This document shows, one piece after another, positions 19,089 to 27,308 of a DNA stretch of 64,000 nt; position 1 is the first letter of the stretch; each line of letters starts with the position of its first letter. This DNA is from Maribacter sp. (GTDB taxonomy: Bacteria; Bacteroidota; Bacteroidia; Flavobacteriales; Flavobacteriaceae). The stretch covers positions 124,001 through 188,000 of the forward strand of contig DRFI01000017.1 in the NCBI GenBank assembly GCA_011050675.1, in the 5' to 3' direction. The notes below the pieces were generated by a model. It did not search any database, was not told the DNA's origin, and saw only the letters and a list, made by a program, of their open reading frames with translations. Made by a program: the position numbers and the translations under genes.

Positions 19089-19874
19089 ATGATGAAGTTT
19101 TTGAGAATGATTAAATCAAAGCAGATTTTTACTGTAGTTATGATAGTTTTTATGGCTTCATGTAAAAGTACAAAAGTGGTTTCTGGAGTTACTGTGGATG
19201 AGAAATTATCATCTAAATCAGTTATAAAGGCGCACTACCAAAATGAAGCTGGCTTTAAAACATTGAGTGGTAGGGTAAAGATTGGCTATTCAGATGGAGA
19301 ATCATCTCAGAATGTTTCAGTGAGTATACGAATGGAAAAGGACAAAGCTATTTGGATGAGTGCTCCACTTGGTATTGTAAAGGCATATATTACCCCTGAT
19401 AGAGTATCATTCTATAACAAGTTGCAGAACGAATATTTTGATGGTGATTTTTCTTATCTGAGTGAACTGTTAGGTACCGAGGTAGATTTTTCCATTTTAC
19501 AAAATTTATTAACCGGTCAAGCAATTGTAGACCTAAGACAAGAAAAGTACGATATTGATATTTCTGATGATTCCTATAGGCTAACACCAAAACAGCAAGG
19601 AACTTTATATAAGACTTTATTCCAAGTTGAGCCTAAGAATTATAAAATGGCTTTACAGCAACTTTCTCAACCTACAGAGAAACGATTACTAGAAATTTCC
19701 TATCAGAACTATCAAATTTTGGATAAGGAAATTTTACCTAATGTAATTATGATAAGGGCAATTAGTAAAGACAAAGTAAATAATATAGACCTTGAGTTTA
19801 AGAATTTGGAATTGAATGGTGCAGTTAATTTTCCTTATTCAATACCAAAAGGTTTTAATGAAATAGAGCTTTAA
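19089..19874 (+). CDS. DUF4292 lipoprotein
   Basis: A 261-residue lipoprotein with lipobox MASC (C25) and a beta-rich mature domain with segments such as GRVKIGYSDGE and KAIWMSAPLGIVKAYITPD. This matches DUF4292, whose fold is related to the lipoprotein carriers LolA/LolB, so a part in lipoprotein or lipid handling in the periplasm is plausible but untested. ATG 19089 or the adjacent 19092 may be the start. It is 6 bases after the TPR gene and 4 bases before the LytM gene. Confidence 0.8.
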   Translation: MMKFLRMIKSKQIFTVVMIVFMASCKSTKVVSGVTVDEKLSSKSVIKAHYQNEAGFKTLSGRVKIGYSDGESSQNVSVSIRMEKDKAIWMSAPLGIVKAYITPDRVSFYNKLQNEYFDGDFSYLSELLGTEVDFSILQNLLTGQAIVDLRQEKYDIDISDDSYRLTPKQQGTLYKTLFQVEPKNYKMALQQLSQPTEKRLLEISYQNYQILDKEILPNVIMIRAISKDKVNNIDLEFKNLELNGAVNFPYSIPKGFNEIEL

Positions 19875-19878
19875 GAAG

Positions 19879-21102
19879 ATGTTGTTCAAACTAAGAAATT
19901 ATCTTTTTCTGTTAGTATTGGTCACTACTGTGTCTGCTTTTGGGCAAACTAGTGAGCAAAAGGCTTTGGAAGAAAAACGTGAACAGCTTCAGTCAGAAAT
20001 TCGTGATATAAACCGCTTGCTTTTCGCAGAAAAAAAGGAAAAAGGTAATGTCTTGGATCAAATGGAAGCCCTTGATAAAAAGATTACTGTTCGCCAGCAA
20101 TTAATACGGGTAACCAATCAACAATCTAATTTGTTGAATAGGCAAATCAATGCTAATATTAGAAATATTGGTAAACTAAAAACCGAACTACTAGAGGTTA
20201 AGGATGAGTATGCTAAGATGATTCAGAAATCATATCAGAACAAATCCAAACAAAATAGGCTAATGTTCTTATTATCCTCTGAAAGCTTTTTTCAGGCATT
20301 TAAAAGGCTGCAATACATGAAGCAGTATACGGACTATAGAAAAGAGCAGGGAGCTCAAATTTTAGCTAAAACAGAAGAGCTGTCACGTTTAAATTCAGAT
20401 CTAAACGAAGAGAGAAAGGTAAAAGAAGTATTACTGGCTCAGAATAAGAAAGCAAAAAACCAATTATTTGGCGAAATACAAAGTCAAAAAGCCTTGTTGG
20501 GCACCATTCGTAAGAACGAGAGTAAGTATGCTAGCGCCATTGATACTAAAAAGAAGGAAGCTAGAAAAATCGATCAACAGATAGAGAAGCTTATTAGAAG
20601 TGCAATTGCCGCTTCAAATAAGAAATCTGGTAGCACCACTAAAAACACTAGCAAGTTTGTATTAACACCAGAGGCTACTATTATCGCAAATAACTTTTCT
20701 GCAAATAAAGGAAAGTTAATATGGCCTGTGGAGAAAGGAATTAAAAGTCAGGGATTTGGAGTGTATGCAGATCCAGTATATCCAGGAATAAAGCACCAAA
20801 GTAATGGGGTAATTATAGCTACGGACGAAGGGTCTAAAGCCCGTGCCATTTTTGAAGGTGAGGTTATTGCTATTTTGGCGGTACCTGGTGGTAATAAAGG
20901 AGTGCAGATTAAGCATGGTAACTTTATAAGTACCTATTACAATCTGTCTGAACTGTATGTAAAAAAAGGGGATAAAGTAGCTAGTAAAGAAGAACTTGGT
21001 GTGGTATATACCAATAGGAATAATGGTCAAACTCGACTAAAATTTTACTTGTATCAAGATACTTCTCGCTTAAACCCAGAAGAATGGGTTTATCGTCTTT
21101 AA
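19879..21102 (+). CDS. EnvC-like murein hydrolase activator (degenerate LytM)
   Basis: A 407-residue protein with a signal peptide (1-23), long coiled coil (about 25-240) and C-terminal LytM/M23 domain (about 280-407). Of the zinc ligands of active M23 enzymes only H306 (IKHQSNG) and perhaps H346 are present: the Asp of the GxD motif is I312, the usual His near the NL motif is N355 and the final His is K388 (RLKFYLY). This is the pattern of EnvC/NlpD-type proteins, which do not cut peptidoglycan but activate amidases at division. No amidase gene is nearby. It ends the cluster begun by the flippase gene. Confidence 0.85.
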   Translation: MLFKLRNYLFLLVLVTTVSAFGQTSEQKALEEKREQLQSEIRDINRLLFAEKKEKGNVLDQMEALDKKITVRQQLIRVTNQQSNLLNRQINANIRNIGKLKTELLEVKDEYAKMIQKSYQNKSKQNRLMFLLSSESFFQAFKRLQYMKQYTDYRKEQGAQILAKTEELSRLNSDLNEERKVKEVLLAQNKKAKNQLFGEIQSQKALLGTIRKNESKYASAIDTKKKEARKIDQQIEKLIRSAIAASNKKSGSTTKNTSKFVLTPEATIIANNFSANKGKLIWPVEKGIKSQGFGVYADPVYPGIKHQSNGVIIATDEGSKARAIFEGEVIAILAVPGGNKGVQIKHGNFISTYYNLSELYVKKGDKVASKEELGVVYTNRNNGQTRLKFYLYQDTSRLNPEEWVYRL

Positions 21103-21114
21103 AATTTTACTTAT

Positions 21115-21957
21115 ATGATTAAATCAATAATAACAGATATTAAAGGAAGCTTCACATTAAAGAATGGAGTAAAGATGCCTTATTTAGGCTTAGGTACGTA
21201 TCAGTCAGAGAATGATCAAGAAGTAGTAGATGCTGTTAAAAATGCACTTCAGTTAGGATATCGACATTTAGATACCGCTTCAGTTTATAAAAATGAAGAA
21301 GGTGTTGGTAGAGGTATTCGTGAAAGCGAAGTGGATCGTAACGATATTTTTGTAGTCTCTAAGGTTTGGAATGCGGATCAAGGTTATGAGGAAACTTTAA
21401 AAGCTTTTGATGAAAGTTTAGACCGAATGGGTTTAGAATATTTAGATCTATATCTTATTCATTGGCCAGAAGTTGGCAAGTATAAAGAAACATGGAAAGC
21501 GCTAGAGTATCTCTATGCTCAGAAGAAAATAAAGGCAATTGGGGTAAGTAATTTTTTAAAGCATCACCTAGAAGATGTAATGAAAGATTGCAAGGTAGTA
21601 CCAATGGTCAACCAAATGGAGTTTCATCCCTATTTGGTTCAACAAGATTTAATTGATTTTTGTATTGAAAATTACATTCAATATGAGTCTTGGTCTCCTT
21701 TTATGCAGGGTAAGGTTTTTGAATTGGATATTTGTACCGATATAGCTAAAAAATACAATAAGAGTGTAGCTCAAATTATACTTCGCTGGAACCTTCAGAA
21801 AGGTATTGTTGCAATACCAAAATCAGTACATGCGAAACGAATAGCATCTAATGCCGATATTTTTGATTTTGAATTATCTAATGAGGATGTATCATTCCTA
21901 GATGGTTTAGAAACAGGAGAACGCACCGGTCCCGATCCCGACAATTTCAATTTTTAA
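21115..21957 (+). CDS. Aldo/keto reductase
   Basis: A 280-residue TIM-barrel NADPH-dependent reductase. The catalytic tetrad is visible as D53, Y58 (DTASVYKNE), K83 (VVSKVWN) and H116 (LIHWP). The cofactor-binding C-terminus has IPKSVHAKRIASNADIFDF. The protein is close to the 2,5-diketogluconate reductase/methylglyoxal reductase group; the physiological substrate cannot be read from the sequence. It starts 12 bases after the LytM gene, so it may be on the same transcript. Confidence 0.92.
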   Translation: MIKSIITDIKGSFTLKNGVKMPYLGLGTYQSENDQEVVDAVKNALQLGYRHLDTASVYKNEEGVGRGIRESEVDRNDIFVVSKVWNADQGYEETLKAFDESLDRMGLEYLDLYLIHWPEVGKYKETWKALEYLYAQKKIKAIGVSNFLKHHLEDVMKDCKVVPMVNQMEFHPYLVQQDLIDFCIENYIQYESWSPFMQGKVFELDICTDIAKKYNKSVAQIILRWNLQKGIVAIPKSVHAKRIASNADIFDFELSNEDVSFLDGLETGERTGPDPDNFNF

Positions 21958-22036
21958 TCGAGAAATATCTAGAGTGTTTTTTAGATGGCTAAAATTCTAT
22001 AATCTTACGCTACTATTATTTTGAATGGAAGGCTGT

Positions 22037-22549
22037 TTATTTTGTAAACAAGGCTTTTAGTTCCGTTGCGTCATCTGGTTTCATTTTACCTGCTAAAACC
22101 AAGCTTAATTGCTTTCTACGAAGAGCACCTTCAAAACGAGTAATTTCTAGAGGTGTTTCTGGAACTAATTCAGGTACTTCTGTAGGTTTTCCTGTATCAT
22201 CTACTGCAACAAAGGTGTAAATAGCCTCATTTGCCTTAGTGCGCTTACCGTTAAAGCGGTCTTCAATCCAAACATCTATGTAGACCTCCATGGAGGTGTT
22301 ATATGCTCTAGAAACGGCTGCTTCAACTGTAACTACACTTCCTAAGGGTATCGCTAAATTAAAAGCTACATGATTTACAGATGCGGTAACGGTAATTCTA
22401 CGACTATGTCTACCGGCAGCAATACTTGCAGCACGATCCATACGGGCCAATAATTCTCCTCCAAATAGATTTTGAAGTGCATTGGTCTCACTTGGGAGTA
22501 CCATATCGGTCATTGTAGTACGAGATGCTGCTGGAGATTTTGTTTCCAT
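22037..22549 (-). CDS. Acyl-CoA thioesterase (hotdog fold)
   Basis: A 170-residue single hotdog-domain acyl-CoA hydrolase of the YciA/BACH type. The helix GGELLARMDRAASIAAGRHS carries the conserved GG and the catalytic acidic residue, followed by VTASVNHVAFNLAIPLGSVV. It would hydrolyse acyl-CoAs to free acid and CoA in the cytoplasm. It stands alone on the minus strand. Confidence 0.9.
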   Translation of the reverse strand: METKSPAASRTTMTDMVLPSETNALQNLFGGELLARMDRAASIAAGRHSRRITVTASVNHVAFNLAIPLGSVVTVEAAVSRAYNTSMEVYIDVWIEDRFNGKRTKANEAIYTFVAVDDTGKPTEVPELVPETPLEITRFEGALRRKQLSLVLAGKMKPDDATELKALFTK

Positions 22550-22566
22550 TAATTAGAAATTTTCCG

Positions 22567-22574
22567 CAAAGATA
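22567..22574 (-). promoter_or_regulatory. Candidate -7 element for the thioesterase gene
   Basis: On the minus strand TATCTTTG matches TAnnTTTG exactly and lies 17 bases before the ATG. No clear -33 TTTG is found at the expected distance. Confidence 0.4.
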
Positions 22575-22609
22575 CGGGCATCAACAGTAGTTATAAAATG
22601 TGTACAGGT

Positions 22610-23581
22610 TTATTTTTCAGATAATAACCAAGCGTCTTTTGATTGGGTACGCTTAATTTCACGCAATGCATTCAATGCATCGGTAGAGTTTGTATAACTG
22701 TCAAAAGTAACCATATGAAGACCGTGGGTATTCGTGCCATAATAGCCAGCATTAAATCCATTAGCCTTAAGCTGCTCAATTTTTCTGTCAGCATTACCTT
22801 TTACCCTAAAAGCACCTGCAACAATATAGTGGATTTCACTATTATCGTTTGTTAAAGAAGTGACATTTGAGATAGTAGATGCATCAACAGTTACTGTAGG
22901 TAGCTCTAAAGGAGATAAATCAAAAAAGGTAGCCTCTTGAATTTGTTTGTTTACAAACTCTTGAGCATCTTGTCTTGCAACTTGCTCATTGGTACGTTGC
23001 TGTTGGAAAGCACGGTAACCGGTTACACCAGTAGAAAATGCTAGCATTAGAATAGCTGCATATTTTAAATAAGGTCTAAAACCGCTATTTTCTCTGCGTT
23101 CAGGACTAATTGTAAACGGTACTTTTTCTTCAATTTGAACAACTTCTTCTTTTAAAATTTCCCTAGTAACAGGAATAGAGTTAAAATTCGAAAGCCCAAA
23201 AGATGAAGTTAGGTAGTTTGTTTCATTAGCTGGTTGAAACAATATCTTGTCTTCATTACTTTTTGATAAAGAACCTATATTTTTTAAGTATAGCGATGTT
23301 TCTTGAGATAAAACATCTTGCCATGCTTTTACTTGATTTTCTATTTCTACCAATGCTGTTTCAAAAGAAACCTTTTCTGCATTTGATACATAAGAAACCA
23401 ATAGCCCGTCGTTTGTAATAAGTTGTTTATTGAATACAATAGACTTATTAGGCGCGCTAAACGTATTGGTAACCACGTTTAATTTGGCAGAATTTTTTTG
23501 GGCAAGGAATGCACCAAAACCGGGGACAACAACACAGTTGTACCTATAAAGTAAATCGCTGATATAGTGCTCTAGAACCAT
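22610..23581 (-). CDS. HU-CCDC81 and SPOR domain protein
   Basis: A 323-residue protein with two N-terminal HU-like CCDC81 modules (about residues 1-60 and 65-135, with VVVPGFGAFLAQKN and YLKNIGSLSKSNE), one membrane helix (172-188), a periplasmic linker, and a C-terminal SPOR domain (about 248-320, IHYIVAGAFRVKGNADRK). SPOR domains bind denuded peptidoglycan at division sites. The N-terminal half should face the cytoplasm. This architecture is common in Bacteroidota but its job is not established. It is divergent from dprA, 92 bases away. Confidence 0.88.
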   Translation of the reverse strand: MVLEHYISDLLYRYNCVVVPGFGAFLAQKNSAKLNVVTNTFSAPNKSIVFNKQLITNDGLLVSYVSNAEKVSFETALVEIENQVKAWQDVLSQETSLYLKNIGSLSKSNEDKILFQPANETNYLTSSFGLSNFNSIPVTREILKEEVVQIEEKVPFTISPERRENSGFRPYLKYAAILMLAFSTGVTGYRAFQQQRTNEQVARQDAQEFVNKQIQEATFFDLSPLELPTVTVDASTISNVTSLTNDNSEIHYIVAGAFRVKGNADRKIEQLKANGFNAGYYGTNTHGLHMVTFDSYTNSTDALNALREIKRTQSKDAWLLSEK

Positions 23582-23673
23582 AGTTGCGCAAATATGAAAA
23601 AAATAAAGAGGTATAAAAACATCTTTGGTAACTTTTTATTAACATATTTTTTCCCCTAATTTGTGAACAGGAA

Positions 23674-24792
23674 ATGAAAACTATACAACACACTGCTGAT
23701 GAACTCGTTGCAATACTTCGGTTGCAACATGTTCCAAATATTGGAGATATCCTTGCAAAGAAATTAATTTCGCATTGCGGGAGTCCATCTGCAATTTTCG
23801 GAGACAAAAAGGAAAATCTGCTTAAAATTGATGGAATTGGTACGCATACTATTAGGCATTTATTCGACTTGGAACATTTAGAAGCTGCGGAAGCAGAATA
23901 TAATTATGTTTTAAAGAACGATATAACGTGTACGTATTTTCTTGACGATTCGTACCCTACATATTTGAAACATTGTATTGATGGACCTATTCTTTTATTT
24001 CAGAAAGGGAATATTGATCTGCAACATCGTAAATTGATTAGTGTAATAGGTACAAGAAATATTACTAGTTATGGCATGGCTTTTTGTGAGCAGTTTATTG
24101 AAGAGGTAGCTCCGCTTGATCCTGTAATAATTAGCGGTTTTGCGTACGGAGTAGATATTTGTATTCAAAGGGAAGCAATAAAGCACGGTTTACAAACCAT
24201 AGGATGCTTGGCACACGGGTTAAACCAAATTTACCCAAAGGTTCATGCTAAGTACCAAGCAGATGTTCTAAAGAATGGTGGATTCTATACCGAGTTCTGG
24301 AGTACTAGTAATCCTGAACGAGAAAATTTTTTAAAACGGAATAGAATAATAGCAGGAGTGAGTGAAGCTACTGTAGTGGTTGAATCTGCTGAAAAAGGAG
24401 GAAGCCTTGTAACTGCAGATATAGCCAATAGTTATAACAGAGATGTTTTTGCTGTACCTGGTAGAACAACCGATAAGTATAGTTTGGGCTGTAATAATCT
24501 AATTAAACAGCAAAAAGCCCATGTAATGACCTCGGGCGCAGATTTAATTTATCTATTAGATTGGGATATAGAGGAGAAGAAAAACAATCCTATTCAAAAA
24601 CAACTCTTTATAGAGCTTAACGAAATTGAACAAGGTATCTATACCTACTTACAGAATAATGGTAAACAAGTTTTAGATACAATTGCGTTAGATTGTAAAC
24701 TTCCTATTTTTAGAACCTCATCTACCTTGTTAAATATGGAAATGAAGGGGGTCATTAGACCATTGCCAGGTAAATTGTTCGAGGCGATTTAG
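23674..24792 (+). CDS. dprA: DNA-processing protein DprA
   Basis: A 372-residue DprA/Smf protein, which loads RecA on incoming single-stranded DNA in transformation. It has an N-terminal SAM/HhH-like region (IGDILAKKLISHCG), the Rossmann-type core with VIGTRNITSYG, ISGFAYGVD and EKGGSLVTADIAN, and a C-terminal winged helix (QGIYTYLQNNGKQVLD). The length is typical. No other competence genes are nearby. Confidence 0.95.
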   Translation: MKTIQHTADELVAILRLQHVPNIGDILAKKLISHCGSPSAIFGDKKENLLKIDGIGTHTIRHLFDLEHLEAAEAEYNYVLKNDITCTYFLDDSYPTYLKHCIDGPILLFQKGNIDLQHRKLISVIGTRNITSYGMAFCEQFIEEVAPLDPVIISGFAYGVDICIQREAIKHGLQTIGCLAHGLNQIYPKVHAKYQADVLKNGGFYTEFWSTSNPERENFLKRNRIIAGVSEATVVVESAEKGGSLVTADIANSYNRDVFAVPGRTTDKYSLGCNNLIKQQKAHVMTSGADLIYLLDWDIEEKKNNPIQKQLFIELNEIEQGIYTYLQNNGKQVLDTIALDCKLPIFRTSSTLLNMEMKGVIRPLPGKLFEAI

Positions 24793-24920
24793 ATTTTTTA
24801 CAAACTGGTTGGTTTGTTTCTTGAGGTATACTGTGATTAGTTTTAATTAATTATTCTTTTCATCGATACTATGTCATTCCAAATCGGAAAATGAAAAGAG
24901 GTGGCGAATATATTGAAAAC

Positions 24921-24948
24921 AAAAAACCGACCACTAGGTCGGTTTTTT
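24921..24948. terminator. Bidirectional terminator between dprA and trpS
   Basis: AAAAAACCGACC and GGTCGGTTTTTT form a perfect 12-bp stem with a 4-base loop. The A- and T-tracts on both sides let it serve the two convergent genes. Confidence 0.85.
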
Positions 24949-24975
24949 AATATTTGTAGTATTCTGTTTGATTAA

Positions 24976-25944
24976 TTAATAACCCAACTTTTCACGAACT
25001 CTTTCTAGTACTCCGTCCGCTACTTTTCTAGCTTTTTCTGCGCCTAAAGCTAATGCTTCATCAATCTCATTAAGGTTGTTCATGTAATAATTGAACTTTT
25101 CACGAGGCTCTTCGAACTTGTTAACTATCACTTCGTATAGCGCTTGTTTTGCGTGTCCGTAACCATAATTTCCGGCTAAGTAATTGGCACTCATTTCTTC
25201 AATTTGTGGCTGTGAGGCTAAAATTTTATACAAAGCAAATATGTTATCATTGGTAGGGTCTTTAGGGTCCTCCATTGGAGTGCTATCCGTTTGTATTCCC
25301 ATAATTTGCTTTCTCAATTGCTTATCCGTTTGAAAAAGACTGATTAGGTTTCCTTTACTCTTACTCATTTTAGCACCATCGGTGCCTGGTATGTACATAG
25401 TTTCTTCTTGAACCTTTCCATCAGGCAAAACAAAAGTTTCTCCTAATTGGGCATGAAAACGAGAAGCAACATCGCGTGTCATTTCTATATGTTGCATTTG
25501 ATCTTTTCCAACAGGAACTACATTGGCGTCGTATAATAATATATCTGCCGCCATTAACATTGGGTAAGTAAAAAGTCCGGCATTTACATCATCAAGTCTA
25601 TCTGCTTTATCTTTAAAAGAGTGAGCAAGAGTTAACCGTTGGTATGGAAAAAAACAGCTTAGGTACCAAGATAGCTCTGTAGTTTGCGGTACATCACTTT
25701 GTCTATAAAAAACAGTATTCTCAATATCTAAGCCAAATGCAAGCCACGTAGCAGCAACGGCATAGGTATTATGGCGTAATTCTTCGCCATTTTTTATTTG
25801 AGTTAACGAATGCATGTCTGCAATGAAAAGAAAAGATTCATTAGCAGGGTTATTAGCCATTTCAATTGCAGGCTTTATAGCCCCTAGTATATTTCCTAAA
25901 TGTGGTGTACCTGTACTTTGTATACCAGTTAAAATTCTTGCCAT
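24976..25944 (-). CDS. trpS: Tryptophanyl-tRNA synthetase
   Basis: A 322-residue class I synthetase that charges tRNA-Trp. The HIGH-type motif is TPHLGN (residues 13-18) and the KMSKS loop reads AKMSKSKGN near residue 197. GIQSTGTPHLGNILGA and DMQHIEMTRDVASRF are diagnostic. The length is normal for the bacterial enzyme. It is divergent from plsC. Confidence 0.97.
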   Translation of the reverse strand: MARILTGIQSTGTPHLGNILGAIKPAIEMANNPANESFLFIADMHSLTQIKNGEELRHNTYAVAATWLAFGLDIENTVFYRQSDVPQTTELSWYLSCFFPYQRLTLAHSFKDKADRLDDVNAGLFTYPMLMAADILLYDANVVPVGKDQMQHIEMTRDVASRFHAQLGETFVLPDGKVQEETMYIPGTDGAKMSKSKGNLISLFQTDKQLRKQIMGIQTDSTPMEDPKDPTNDNIFALYKILASQPQIEEMSANYLAGNYGYGHAKQALYEVIVNKFEEPREKFNYYMNNLNEIDEALALGAEKARKVADGVLERVREKLGY

Positions 25945-25964
25945 TATCTTTATTTCTAAGAAAG

Positions 25965-25999
25965 CAAAGGTAAAACAAATACAAAAAAACTATCGCAAA
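25965..25999 (-). promoter_or_regulatory. Candidate trpS promoter
   Basis: On the minus strand TACCTTTG (25972-25965) matches TAnnTTTG exactly, and a TTTG lies at 25999-25996, 23 bases upstream. The leader to the trpS ATG would be about 15 bases. Confidence 0.5.
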
Positions 26000-26003
26000 T
26001 AAC

Positions 26004-26011
26004 TACTTTTG
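26004..26011 (+). promoter_or_regulatory. -7 element abutting the plsC start codon
   Basis: TACTTTTG matches the -7 consensus perfectly, and only four bases separate it from the plsC ATG at 26016. Transcription would start at or next to the A of the ATG, giving a leaderless mRNA. Confidence 0.45.
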
Positions 26012-26015
26012 ATTT

Positions 26016-26765
26016 ATGCTTAAAGTCGTCAGACAAACCGGTCAAACCTTATATCGAATTTGGTTTTATATTTTAGTAGCCATTCCAATCCTTTTGTTTT
26101 TTCCTTTTTTGGTGCTTTTCGCCTCTAAAGAAGCGTGGTATCCTCAGTTTTTTTGGATGGCACGTAACCTTTGGGCAAGACCTATACTTTATGGAATGTT
26201 CTGTTGGCCGAGAATTAAGTATGAAGAGCGTTTGGTTAAACGAAAGAGCTATATGTTGGTTGCTAACCATACCAGTATGTTGGATATAATGCTAATGCTC
26301 GTGGTTAGTAGAAATCCATTTGTATTCGTTGGTAAAAAGGAGTTGGTTAAAATTCCTTTATTCGGATTCTTCTATAAACGTGTATGTATTATGGTAGACA
26401 GAGACAATACCCAAAGTAGAACGGGTGTGTATAGAAGGGCTCAAAAAAGACTTCAACAAGGTTTAAGTATCTGTATTTTTCCGGAAGGTGGCGTGCCAGA
26501 AGAGCATGTGTTACTTGATAAATTTAAGGATGGTGCTTTTAAAATGGCTATTGCCCATAAAATTCCTGTGGTGCCAATAACCTTTTATGATAACAAGAAG
26601 CGGTTTTCATTTACTTTTTTAAGTGGAGGTCCTGGTAAATGCCGGGCTAAAGTACATCCATTTATAGAAACAAAGTCACTGGAAGCAGAGGATACCTCAA
26701 AATTAAGAGAAGGGGTTCGTGAAACAATACTTAAAGACTTGGTTAAAACCTGTAACCTAGATTAA
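26016..26765 (+). CDS. plsC: 1-acyl-sn-glycerol-3-phosphate acyltransferase
   Basis: A 249-residue membrane acyltransferase that converts lysophosphatidate to phosphatidate. It has an N-terminal membrane segment (about 15-36), the catalytic NHTSMLD motif with H85 and D90, and the substrate motif FPEGGVPEE near residue 150. The next ATG is ~43 codons downstream, inside the conserved region, so ATG 26016 is retained. The 3' end overlaps the convergent outer-membrane protein gene by 23 bases. Confidence 0.92.
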   Translation: MLKVVRQTGQTLYRIWFYILVAIPILLFFPFLVLFASKEAWYPQFFWMARNLWARPILYGMFCWPRIKYEERLVKRKSYMLVANHTSMLDIMLMLVVSRNPFVFVGKKELVKIPLFGFFYKRVCIMVDRDNTQSRTGVYRRAQKRLQQGLSICIFPEGGVPEEHVLLDKFKDGAFKMAIAHKIPVVPITFYDNKKRFSFTFLSGGPGKCRAKVHPFIETKSLEAEDTSKLREGVRETILKDLVKTCNLD

Positions 26766-27297
26766 CTCCGCCTTTACCTATCAATGTAAAATCTCTATCA
26801 TTTTTAAATAAGTTTCGACCAATACCTAAATCTACTTCAACAATAAAGCCCCTTTTGGTTAATAGCTTTACACCAGTACCTATACCCAAAGCAAAATCGA
26901 CAATACTTTCATTGTATCCATAATCGTAGTAGTAAGAATCGGTAGCTTGGTCAAATGTATATTCAGAAGTATAGTCTTCAACGGAATTTAACATACCAAA
27001 AGCTTCCACAAAGAAACCCGACGCATACTTTTTTCCAAAATACTGACGGTAATATGGAGATACATAATAATTGATATCAATAGTCTCGTCATCAAAGGCA
27101 AATAAAACATCGACACCAATGCCCGACTCATCGTTCAATAAATATTGATAGTCTACCTCAATGGCACCTAAGATTAAAAAGAGTCCATTTATTTTTAATT
27201 CTTGATTCTTATCTGAAGTAAGTATTTGATCATCTACATCTTGAGAGTAAATCGAAATATTTAAAAGACAGGTGCAAAACAAAATTAATTTTTTCAT
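26743..27297 (-). CDS. Outer-membrane beta-barrel protein
   Basis: A 184-residue protein with a signal peptide (1-18, ending in IYSQ) and alternating beta-strands that end in GGVNLGYRF, a typical outer-membrane barrel C-terminus with terminal Phe. Its size fits an eight-stranded barrel. It lies 11 bases downstream of the predicted double-membrane-spanning protein and is likely in the same sigma-factor operon. The function is unknown. Its last 23 bases overlap the end of plsC on the other strand. Confidence 0.78.
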   Translation of the reverse strand: MKKLILFCTCLLNISIYSQDVDDQILTSDKNQELKINGLFLILGAIEVDYQYLLNDESGIGVDVLFAFDDETIDINYYVSPYYRQYFGKKYASGFFVEAFGMLNSVEDYTSEYTFDQATDSYYYDYGYNESIVDFALGIGTGVKLLTKRGFIVEVDLGIGRNLFKNDRDFTLIGKGGVNLGYRF

Positions 27298-27308
27298 GAT
27301 TTAGCTTT

